A stretch of 15,664 nt of DNA from QAMX01 sp964448855 (GTDB lineage Bacteria; Bacillota; Clostridia; Oscillospirales; QAMX01). The notes beneath the pieces are model-generated. The model was not told the DNA's origin and did not search any database. It saw only the letters and a list, made by a program, of their open reading frames with translations. Location: the NCBI GenBank assembly GCA_964448855.1, contig CAYUXI010000032.1:1-15664 (forward strand). The letters run 5' to 3'. Shown here in pieces: positions 1 to 5,630 of this stretch (positions within the stretch are counted from its first letter, which is position 1; every line of letters starts with the position of its first letter). Position numbers and translations under genes: made by a program.

Positions 1-1
1 T

Positions 2-56
2 GCGCAAAGCGTCTGAGGGAGAGAAAACTTCTTGTGTGTGCTCACTTTCACCCGCC
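2..56 (+). repeat. Direct repeat copy 1 (55 bp)
   Basis: This block matches 186-240 with a single difference (position 6 against 190). The last 50 bases are identical. It begins with the GCGC(A/G)AAGCGTCTGAGGG core and ends in CTCACTTTCACCCGCC. The near-perfect identity points to recent duplication or to selection on the sequence. Confidence 0.85.
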
Positions 57-162
57 TAACCCTCTCAGTCACCTACGGTGACAGCTCCCCCAGAGGGGGA
101 GCCAAGGCGTGTAGAGAAGCTGGCTGCTACGAATACACCGCCCTCATCACCCCAACCTCCCA

Positions 163-240
163 AGCTCCCTCTGACGAGGGAGCTGGCGCGAAGCGTCTGA
201 GGGAGAGAAAACTTCTTGTGTGTGCTCACTTTCACCCGCC
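163..240 (+). repeat. Direct repeat copy 2 with its flanking hairpin
   Basis: A perfect 9-bp stem (163-171 with 176-184, loop TGAC) runs straight into the repeat block 186-240. The same order, hairpin then GGCGCGAAGCG core, is seen at 258-299. The hairpin and core therefore look like one unit. Copy 1 is probably cut from its own hairpin by the window edge. Confidence 0.75.
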
Positions 241-257
241 ACATTCCACCCCACGAG

Positions 258-299
258 GCTCCCTTGTGTAAAGGGAGCTGGCGCGAAGCGCCTGAGGGA
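258..299 (+). repeat. Third repeat copy, hairpin plus short core
   Basis: An 8-bp stem (258-265 with 271-278) is followed by the core GCGCGAAGCGCCTGAGGGA. This differs from copy 2 by one base over 273-299. The AAAACTTC... extension found in copies 1 and 2 is missing, so this copy is truncated or a different subtype. Confidence 0.65.
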
Positions 300-447
300 T
301 TGCTGTACCCTGTGGCATCACCTTCTCCGTAGCCGTCCACATCGCCCAACCACCCGAGCTCCGCGCCTGAGGGAGGGAAAACTTTTTCTGTGTGCGCGCC
401 TACACCTTCCGCATCATTCCCCCAATTCTCCATTTTCCGTAAAACAC

Positions 448-485
448 AAAACACCGGTCGGAGAACCAAATCCGACCGGTGTTTT
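448..485. terminator. Bidirectional intrinsic terminator after the AEC transporter gene
   Basis: A perfect 15-bp stem pairs 448-462 with 471-485 around an 8-base loop (463-470). A-rich on one flank and T-rich on the other, it can act on both strands. It lies 45 bases beyond the stop of the transporter gene, at the end of the leftmost minus-strand operon. It also separates that operon from the repeat cluster at 1-447. Confidence 0.9.
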
Positions 486-530
486 TCTTTCGCAGCGTTC
501 TGCATTTCCGTTGATGGGCCGTGCGACCGG

Positions 531-1484
531 TTATTTCAGCAGGCAGGTGATCAGCGGGATGGTGGCGGCGGAGCAGAGTGTTGACAAAAAGACGCCGACC
601 GACCCGGTTTTCTCGTCTCCGCCGTATTCCTTCGACAGAATCACGCAAAAAACCGCGCACGGCATACCCGTAATCAGCACCGGGATGCCCAGCGTCATCG
701 GGTCGAGGTGGAACGGCTGCAGCAGCAGGAACATCATGACCGGCATGACCAGCAGCCGCAGCACACAGACGCCCCAGACCCGGCCATTTTTGACCACAGC
801 GCCCGGCTTGACCGTCGCCAGCACGCTGCCGATCACGAGCATGGACAGCGGCACCGTCATATCGCCGATCAGGTCGAGCCCCTTCCAGATGACGCCCTGG
901 TAGACATACGAATACACCGCCGTCCCCTCAAACAGCGGCGACAGCAGGAACAGCACGACGCCCAGCAGCACGCCCAGCGTCCCCGGATTCAAAAACATCT
1001 CCTGCTTCCGCAGCGTGACATCCGACCGGCCGCGCCGCAGCAGCCAAATGCCGAGCGAATACGCGAGAATATTGAACGGCAGGTTGAAAAACGCGCCGTA
1101 GAAAATGGCCTCCTCACCGAGGACCGCCCGCAGAACGGGGAAGCCCATGTACGCGGCATTGGCGAAGATCACCATGAAATGATACACGCCGCGGCTCTTT
1201 TCATCCGCACGGACGAGCCGGACATACAAAAAGCCGATCACCGTCGCCAGCAGGTAGTACACCACGCTGATGGCGATCAGGATGCCGCTCTTTTTCAGGC
1301 TGTCGGCGGAAAACTGCTGGGACATGAACGTCGAGAGGTACATGGCCGGCATGGCCACGCGGGAGATCAGCGCCGAGATTTTATCCGACGCCACCTTGTC
1401 CATCAGCCCCGTTTTCGTCACGCCAAAGCCAATGGCCATCAAAACAAACAATGTGAGAAGCTGTTCCAAAACTTCCTGATTCAT
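531..1484 (-). CDS. AEC-family (auxin efflux carrier/malate permease-like) transporter
   Basis: A 317-residue, very hydrophobic protein with roughly ten membrane segments in two bundles. They are separated near residues 150-165 by a short polar loop (RRGRSDVTLRKQ). The N-terminal LFVLMAIGFGVTKTGLM, the FANAAYMGFPV stretch near residue 110 and the late LITGMPCAV segment are typical of the AEC family. Characterised bacterial members carry malate or other carboxylates, but the substrate cannot be read from sequence. The length is normal. The ATG overlaps the stop of the upstream DUF4093 gene (ATGA, 1481-1484), so translation is probably coupled. It is the last gene of its operon. Confidence 0.9.
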   Translation of the reverse strand: MNQEVLEQLLTLFVLMAIGFGVTKTGLMDKVASDKISALISRVAMPAMYLSTFMSQQFSADSLKKSGILIAISVVYYLLATVIGFLYVRLVRADEKSRGVYHFMVIFANAAYMGFPVLRAVLGEEAIFYGAFFNLPFNILAYSLGIWLLRRGRSDVTLRKQEMFLNPGTLGVLLGVVLFLLSPLFEGTAVYSYVYQGVIWKGLDLIGDMTVPLSMLVIGSVLATVKPGAVVKNGRVWGVCVLRLLVMPVMMFLLLQPFHLDPMTLGIPVLITGMPCAVFCVILSKEYGGDEKTGSVGVFLSTLCSAATIPLITCLLK

Positions 1485-2116
1485 ACCGGATTTCCCCCGT
1501 TTTCTCGTTCCGATTCTTCTGTATTTTTAAGATACTGTCTGTATTTTTCCGCATACACGGGCATGGAAAGCATCTCGACCAGCGCGTTGACCGAAAGCTC
1601 CGGCGGCAGTCCGAGTGCATTTAAGAGCGCCGTCCGGTGCTCCGCGCTGTTTGGGCGGCCGAAAAAGCCCTGTTCATACAGCATGACGCGCGTGACCGGT
1701 TCGCACATCGGCTGTGTGGGCTGCGTCTCATCCGATTCGACCGTGGCACCGGCGGCCAGCAGCGCCGCACGGATGCATTCAACGTCCATCGCCTCCACGC
1801 CCAGAATCCCGGCGCGCCCCGGCTTTTTCTTGCGCCGCTCCCGCCCCGCAACCGCCGGGACATAGGCCATCCGGACGCGGTCGCTTTTCAACAGGTCGCG
1901 CAGCCGTGTGCGAATCAGCAGACCGGCGCCGTCGCTGTCGGTCAGGAGAATCAGGCCGCGCGTCTCGGCCACCTCGCGCAGGAGCTTACGGCGCGACGCA
2001 TTGTGAAACACGGAAAAGCCGTTCAGCTCAATGACCAGCGTATCGACTGCCGCACGGACGGCATGGGCGTCATACCGCCCTTCCACCGCGACAGCCTCGC
2101 GGATTTTCCATTTCAC
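1481..2116 (-). CDS. DUF4093/RNase M5-like toprim-domain protein
   Basis: 211 residues. The N-terminal half is a TOPRIM fold: VEGRYD supplies the glutamate (E12), and LLTDSDGAG supplies the DxD pair (D60, D62) expected to bind metal. A basic stretch (GRERRKKKPGRAGILGVE, about residues 100-117) follows. The C-terminal half has the PELSVNALVEML-type segment of DUF4093 proteins common in clostridia. These resemble RNase M5, which matures 5S rRNA, but that activity is inferred. I chose the GTG start at 2116: it follows an AGGAG-like site by about 8 bases and overlaps the GlpP stop as GTGA. An in-frame ATG start much further upstream would lie inside glpP. Confidence 0.85.
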   Translation of the reverse strand: MKWKIREAVAVEGRYDAHAVRAAVDTLVIELNGFSVFHNASRRKLLREVAETRGLILLTDSDGAGLLIRTRLRDLLKSDRVRMAYVPAVAGRERRKKKPGRAGILGVEAMDVECIRAALLAAGATVESDETQPTQPMCEPVTRVMLYEQGFFGRPNSAEHRTALLNALGLPPELSVNALVEMLSMPVYAEKYRQYLKNTEESERENGGNPV

Positions 2117-2676
2117 GGCTCCGTCTCCTCTCTGGTCAGGGTGTTCATGGAAATCGTGACGGCGTTCACGCCGGATTGCAGGATTTCCGTCGCCATGCTG
2201 CGGGATTGAATCAGACCGCCCGCAATCAGCGGGATGCCCAGCCGCTCCCGAATCACGGGGAACAGCGGTGTGCAGAGCGCGGGCAGCAGCTCCACATAGT
2301 CCGGCCGCGCTTTTTCCACGGCCGCCATGCTCTTTTCCAGCGCACTGCTGTCGATCAGGAAGCAGCGCTGAACAGCCGTCACGCCCAGCCGCCGACAGGT
2401 GGCCACCATCGCAGGGCGTGTGCTGATGATGCCGCACGGCGAGCAGCGGCTGCACAGGTATTCCGCGCCGAATTCATCGGCGGCCAGCCCGCGAATCAGG
2501 TCGATGTGTACGAGCGCACGCTTGCCGGACGCGTGCAGGCGGGCAAAAATCTCCTCCAGGCAGGTGATGTGGAGGTGCATCAGCACGCAGACCGCGTATT
2601 CACTTTCCAGAAATCGGCGCAGCTGCGGAAAATCGTTGACCGCGGGAATCATCCCGTGAAGCTCCGTCATTTTCAT
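2113..2676 (-). CDS. glpP: GlpP-family glycerol-3-phosphate responsive antiterminator
   Basis: About 187 residues with the GlpP family pattern in order: HIDLIRGLAADEFGAEYL, GIISTRPAMV, RCFLIDSSALEKS, PDYVELLPA, and IPLIAGGLIQS near the end. B. subtilis GlpP binds glycerol-3-phosphate and the leader of glp mRNAs to prevent termination. No glycerol gene (glpF, glpK, glpD) lies in the window, so the target is unknown. Extra cysteines are present (for example LCSRCSPCG). The start is uncertain: a GTG at 2688 and ATGs at 2679, 2676 and 2670 are in frame. GAGGGGG lies best spaced for 2676. Its stop overlaps the GTG of the toprim gene. Confidence 0.88.
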   Translation of the reverse strand: MKMTELHGMIPAVNDFPQLRRFLESEYAVCVLMHLHITCLEEIFARLHASGKRALVHIDLIRGLAADEFGAEYLCSRCSPCGIISTRPAMVATCRRLGVTAVQRCFLIDSSALEKSMAAVEKARPDYVELLPALCTPLFPVIRERLGIPLIAGGLIQSRSMATEILQSGVNAVTISMNTLTREETEP

Positions 2677-2752
2677 CATCCCCCTCACATTTTTCGCCGT
2701 TTTTGATATCTTGATCCCGTTTGCAACGCCAAACCGGCAGAAATCTGCGTTT

Positions 2753-3235
2753 TCACGGAATCAGCAGCTCTGCCGCGGAGAGGCAGAAAAGTGCCGCGCC
2801 GCACATTCCCTGCAAAATGTTGCAGAATTCCTCGTTTCCGTGTCGAATCAGCCGACAGACAGCCAGCGCCATGCCGAAACCGACGAGCGTGCCACAGGCT
2901 GCAACCTCCGGTGGCAGCCCCTCGACAGACGCGATACACGCGGCGGCGGCCGGTGCCGTCCGCTCCGTCCATCGGCCGTGCAGGCAGAGAATCGCCGAGC
3001 CAACCGCAAAGCCGAGCAGGCTGGCGCCGATGCGCGGGATGCCGTCCTGGTGCGCCATGCTCAGCAGCGCGGCCAGCACCAATGCGCCCTGGATGCACCG
3101 CGTCCGTATTCGTTCGCGGCGGGCGCTTGCGGCGGGATGGGTGGCGCTGCCGACAGTGGCCAGCAGCGGTGCCAGTGCCGCTGCGGCTGAATGAAACGTC
3201 CACCCGATCCACCATTCCGTCCCGGTGACCTGCAT
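2753..3235 (-). CDS. Unrecognised small membrane protein
   Basis: 160 residues, no family recognised. About four to five hydrophobic stretches are visible: SAAAALAPLLATVG, a segment around IQGALVLAALL, IGASLLGFAVGSAILCL, CGTLVGFGMALAVCRLI and MCGAALFCLSAAELLI. The loops between are rich in Arg and His (ASARRERIRTR). It has seven cysteines, several close to membrane segments. GGAG lies 8 bases before the ATG, which supports the start. It opens the operon that continues, after 76 bases, with glpP. Another minus-strand frame over the same DNA gives an Arg/Gly/His-rich product typical of a shadow, so I prefer this one. Confidence 0.65.
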   Translation of the reverse strand: MQVTGTEWWIGWTFHSAAAALAPLLATVGSATHPAASARRERIRTRCIQGALVLAALLSMAHQDGIPRIGASLLGFAVGSAILCLHGRWTERTAPAAAACIASVEGLPPEVAACGTLVGFGMALAVCRLIRHGNEEFCNILQGMCGAALFCLSAAELLIP

Positions 3236-3325
3236 GATCTCAGCTCCGTTCCCTGATCCCTTCGGATTGCTTTCTACTGTTTCGTATGCTCAGGGTCGTG
3301 CAATTATGCAGGGCAGGGCACGGAG

Positions 3326-3360
3326 AAAAACCGGCAGCGATGCAGCCCGCCGCCGGTTTT
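3326..3360 (-). terminator. Intrinsic terminator after nifU
   Basis: Stem 3327-3339 pairs with 3348-3360 around an 8-base loop. In the minus-strand transcript the single odd pair is a U-G wobble, while in the plus-strand reading it is an A-C mismatch. The hairpin therefore suits the minus strand. Five U residues follow (complement of 3326-3330). It lies 13 bases after the nifU stop and separates the replication/Fe-S block from the glpP operon. Confidence 0.85.
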
Positions 3361-3373
3361 CAATTGTCGCTCT

Positions 3374-3823
3374 TTATTCGGCTTCTTCCTCGCCGTGATC
3401 GTGGCCGTGGCAGGTGGCGCAGTCGCCCGTGCAGCCGATGATCGGCGTCGGGTCGATGCCCTGCCGATGATAATAATCCGCAATGGCCGACTTGATGGCT
3501 TCCTCCGCCAGCACGGAGCAGTGAATCTTGACCGGCGGCAGACCTTCCAGCGCTTCGACAACGGCCGAATTGGTCAGCTTCAGCGCCTCTTCGATCGGTT
3601 TGCCCTTGACCAGCTCCGTCGCCATGGACGAGGTGGCCACGGCTGCGCCGCAGCCAAAGGTCTGAAATTTGATATCCTGAATGATGCCATCTTCGATTTT
3701 CATGTAGATTTTCATGATATCGCCGCATTTCAGGTTGCCGACCTGGCCGACTGCGTTGGCATCCTCAATCACACCGACATTGCGCGGGTGCGTAAAATGG
3801 TCCATTACTTTTTCCGAATACAT
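3374..3823 (-). CDS. nifU: Fe-S cluster scaffold protein, NifU/IscU type
   Basis: 149 residues. The scaffold receives sulfur from the cysteine desulfurase encoded just upstream and assembles [2Fe-2S]/[4Fe-4S] clusters in the cytoplasm. The three ligand cysteines are present: C33 in NLKCGD with D35, C58 in TFGCGAA, and C102 in KIHCSVLAEEAI. After the normal scaffold fold there is a tail with C131, C135, C138 and H139/H141/H143, then an acidic end (GEEEAE). The LPPVKIHCS motif matches the IscU LPPVK chaperone site. AAAGGA lies 10 bases before the ATG. The gap to nifS is 41 bases, so one operon is likely. No IscR- or SufR-like regulator is visible nearby. Confidence 0.95.
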   Translation of the reverse strand: MYSEKVMDHFTHPRNVGVIEDANAVGQVGNLKCGDIMKIYMKIEDGIIQDIKFQTFGCGAAVATSSMATELVKGKPIEEALKLTNSAVVEALEGLPPVKIHCSVLAEEAIKSAIADYYHRQGIDPTPIIGCTGDCATCHGHDHGEEEAE

Positions 3824-3864
3824 CGATTGTCATTCCTTTCTGATCTGCTGTCCGTTTTGATGGT

Positions 3865-5031
3865 TCAGCCGTTCCAGACCGGGCTCATCTCGCGGAGACG
3901 CGCCACCACTTCCGGCAGAACCTTTGCGATTTTTTCCACATCTTCCTCCGTATTGTAGCGGCCGAGCGACAGACGGAGGGAGCCGTGCGCGGTTTCATGC
4001 TTCATGCCGAGCGCCATCAGGACGTGCGACGGGTCGAGCGAGCCGGTCGAGCAGGCCGAACCGGTCGAGGCGGCGACGCCGTTCATGTCGAGCAGCAGCA
4101 CCATGGACTCGCCTTCAATCCCCTCCACCGTCAGGCTGACGAGGCCGGGCAGGCGATCGGTCCGGCTGCCGGTCGGGATGGTTTTCGGGATTTGCAGCAG
4201 CCGGTCAAAGAGGTTGTCCCGCATGGCGGTCAGGCGCTTGGTTTCCTCCTCCATCCGGTCGGCTGCGGCCTTCAGTGCCGCGGCCATGCCGACGATGCCG
4301 GGGATATTTTCCGTCCCGCTGCGGCGGCCGCGCTCCTGTCCGCCACCCTCGATCAGGTGCCGAACCTTCGAGCCGCGGCGCATATACAGAAAGCCCACGC
4401 CACGCGGCCCGTTGAACTTATGGGCGCTGGCGGAGAGCAGGTCAATGTTCATCGCCTTGACATCCACCGGGATATGGCCGATGGCCTGTACGGCGTCCGT
4501 ATGGAACAGCACCTTTTTCTCGCGGCAGATTCTGCCCAGCTCCGCGACCGGCTCAATCGTGCCGACCTCGTTGTTGGCCATCATAACGGAAACAAGTGTC
4601 GTCTCCGGGGTAATCGCCGCTTCCAGCGCTGCGGGCGACACATAGCCCTCGCTGTCCACCGGAAGATAGGTGACGGAAAAGCCCTCTTTTTCCAGGCGTT
4701 TTGCCGTATAGAGAATCGCATGATGCTCGATCTGCGATGTGATGATATGGCGTCCGCGCTTTGCATTTTCATAGGCCGCGCCCAGCAGAACGTAGTTGTC
4801 CGACTCGGTTCCGCCGCTTGTGAAAATGATTTCGTCCGGCTCGGCATGAATGATTTCCGCAATGGTTTTGCGCGCCTCGTTCAACGCTTCACGCGGTTTG
4901 TTGGAAAACGAATAGATTGACGACGGATTGCCGTAATACTCGCGGAAGTACGGCTGCATGGCTTCCAGAGCCTCGTCGCAGACACGCGTCGTCGCGGAAT
5001 TGTCTGCATAAACATATCCGTTTTGATCCAT
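3865..5031 (-). CDS. nifS: Cysteine desulfurase, NifS/IscS type
   Basis: 388 residues, normal for the group I NifS/IscS family. It is a PLP enzyme that takes sulfur from cysteine and hands it to the neighbouring NifU. The N-terminal YADNSATT, the PLP-stacking H104 (IEHHAIL), the HTDAVQAIG segment (D179, Q182), the Schiff-base lysine K205 in SAHKFNGPRG and the catalytic C327 on the STGSACSTGS loop are all present. It is therefore expected to be active. The AAAGGA-like ribosome site is unusually far (about 14 bases) from the ATG. No other in-frame start fits the conserved N terminus. It follows rnhA by 74 bases without a visible terminator. Confidence 0.96.
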   Translation of the reverse strand: MDQNGYVYADNSATTRVCDEALEAMQPYFREYYGNPSSIYSFSNKPREALNEARKTIAEIIHAEPDEIIFTSGGTESDNYVLLGAAYENAKRGRHIITSQIEHHAILYTAKRLEKEGFSVTYLPVDSEGYVSPAALEAAITPETTLVSVMMANNEVGTIEPVAELGRICREKKVLFHTDAVQAIGHIPVDVKAMNIDLLSASAHKFNGPRGVGFLYMRRGSKVRHLIEGGGQERGRRSGTENIPGIVGMAAALKAAADRMEEETKRLTAMRDNLFDRLLQIPKTIPTGSRTDRLPGLVSLTVEGIEGESMVLLLDMNGVAASTGSACSTGSLDPSHVLMALGMKHETAHGSLRLSLGRYNTEEDVEKIAKVLPEVVARLREMSPVWNG

Positions 5032-5105
5032 AAAACTGTGTCATTTCCTTTCTTTTGTAGTTGCCAGATATCTGAAAATCCCGTTTTTGGGCGGATATCA
5101 CCCTG

Positions 5106-5552
5106 TTAGTTATTCGCGGCTAACCTCGCTGCCTCAACCGCCAGCGCATCGCAGCGGTTGTTGTAGGCATTCTCGGCGTGCCCCTTGACCCAATGAAACG
5201 TGACCTCGTGCTGTTCGCAGAGCGCCAGCAGCTTCTCCCAGAGATCCGGGTTCAGCGCCTTTTCGCGCTTGTTGCGCATCCAGCCGTTGGCCTGCCATTT
5301 CTTCGCCCAGCCCTTGGTCATGGCGTTGACGACGTACTGGGAATCTGTGTACAGGGCCACCTCGCACGGCTCGCGCAGCGCACTCAGCCCGCGGATGACG
5401 CCGCTCAGCTCCATCCGGTTGTTGGTTGTCTGCTTTTCGCCGCCGGACAGCTCGCGCTTCAGCGACCCGTACATCAGAATCACCCCGTAGCCACCGGGGC
5501 CGGGATTGCCGGAGCAGGCGCCGTCTGTATAGATATCAACGTGTTTTCTCAT
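5106..5552 (-). CDS. rnhA: Ribonuclease HI
   Basis: 148 residues, close to E. coli RNase HI, with the four carboxylates in place: D10 (IYTDGACSGNPG), E48 (NNRMELSGV), D70 (LYTDSQYV) and D135 (NNRCDALA), plus the flexible-loop histidine H125 (VKGHAEN). The basic protrusion that grips the hybrid is present (KGWAKKWQANGW...RNKREK). It degrades the RNA strand of RNA-DNA hybrids, removing primers and R-loops. GGAG sits 8 bases before the ATG. It follows gyrA by 78 bases, a gap that contains a DnaA-box doublet. No hybrid-binding N-terminal domain is present, unlike many clostridial RNases H. Confidence 0.97.
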   Translation of the reverse strand: MRKHVDIYTDGACSGNPGPGGYGVILMYGSLKRELSGGEKQTTNNRMELSGVIRGLSALREPCEVALYTDSQYVVNAMTKGWAKKWQANGWMRNKREKALNPDLWEKLLALCEQHEVTFHWVKGHAENAYNNRCDALAVEAARLAANN

Positions 5553-5597
5553 GCGCTTCTCTCCCGTTTCTCCCGGCCTTATCTCCGGTTGTTGACA

Positions 5598-5618
5598 TTT
5601 TCCACACAGTTTTCCACA
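5598..5618 (-). promoter_or_regulatory. Tandem DnaA-box-like doublet between gyrA and rnhA
   Basis: Two exact TTTTCCACA 9-mers (5598-5606 and 5610-5618, plus-strand reading) are separated by CAG. Read on the minus strand, the 21 bases differ by one base from the doublet at 14936-14956 in the origin region. It lies 12 bases past the gyrA stop and 45 bases before the rnhA start. It might titrate DnaA or let DnaA regulate rnhA; neither role is shown. I see no good -35/-10 pair overlapping it. Confidence 0.6.
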
Positions 5619-5630
5619 TCTGTTGAAGTT

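Larger units (their letters stand above)
1..447. repeat. Gene-free stretch with interspersed palindromic repeats
   Basis: I see no credible gene here; the open frames merely run through repeats. A block at 2-56 recurs at 186-240 with one mismatch, and 7-56 equals 191-240 exactly. A shorter copy at 273-299 matches 178-204 with one mismatch (core GCGAAGCG, C or T, CTGAGGGA). A decayed copy lies at about 365-402. Between copies lie hairpins: 68-82 (GTCACC/GGTGAC), 84-102 (GCTCCCCC/GGGGGAGC), 163-184 (AGCTCCCTC/GAGGGAGCT) and 258-278 (GCTCCCTT/AAGGGAGC). From memory, similar palindromic families are scattered through Faecalibacterium-like genomes. A MITE-like, non-coding mobile element family is the likeliest reading. 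The cluster probably continues left of the window. Confidence 0.75.

Noticed and set aside
128..142. 15-base match TACGAATACACCGCC also present at 907-921
   Set aside because: One match of this length is plausible by chance in a window this size, and the second copy is ordinary coding sequence of the transporter.
65..505. Minus-strand open frame of 146 codons across the left end
   Set aside because: It runs through the repeats, hairpins and terminator, has no ribosome site and gives a low-complexity product; likely spurious.
3932..3940. Exact TTTTCCACA in nifS
   Set aside because: A single site in conserved coding sequence (Asp-Val-Glu-Lys codons) with no partner box; probably coincidence.
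5060..5105. Hairpin with two GATATC palindromes between rnhA and nifS as terminator or riboswitch
   Set aside because: The stems are only a few base pairs and no U-run or known riboswitch core is visible.
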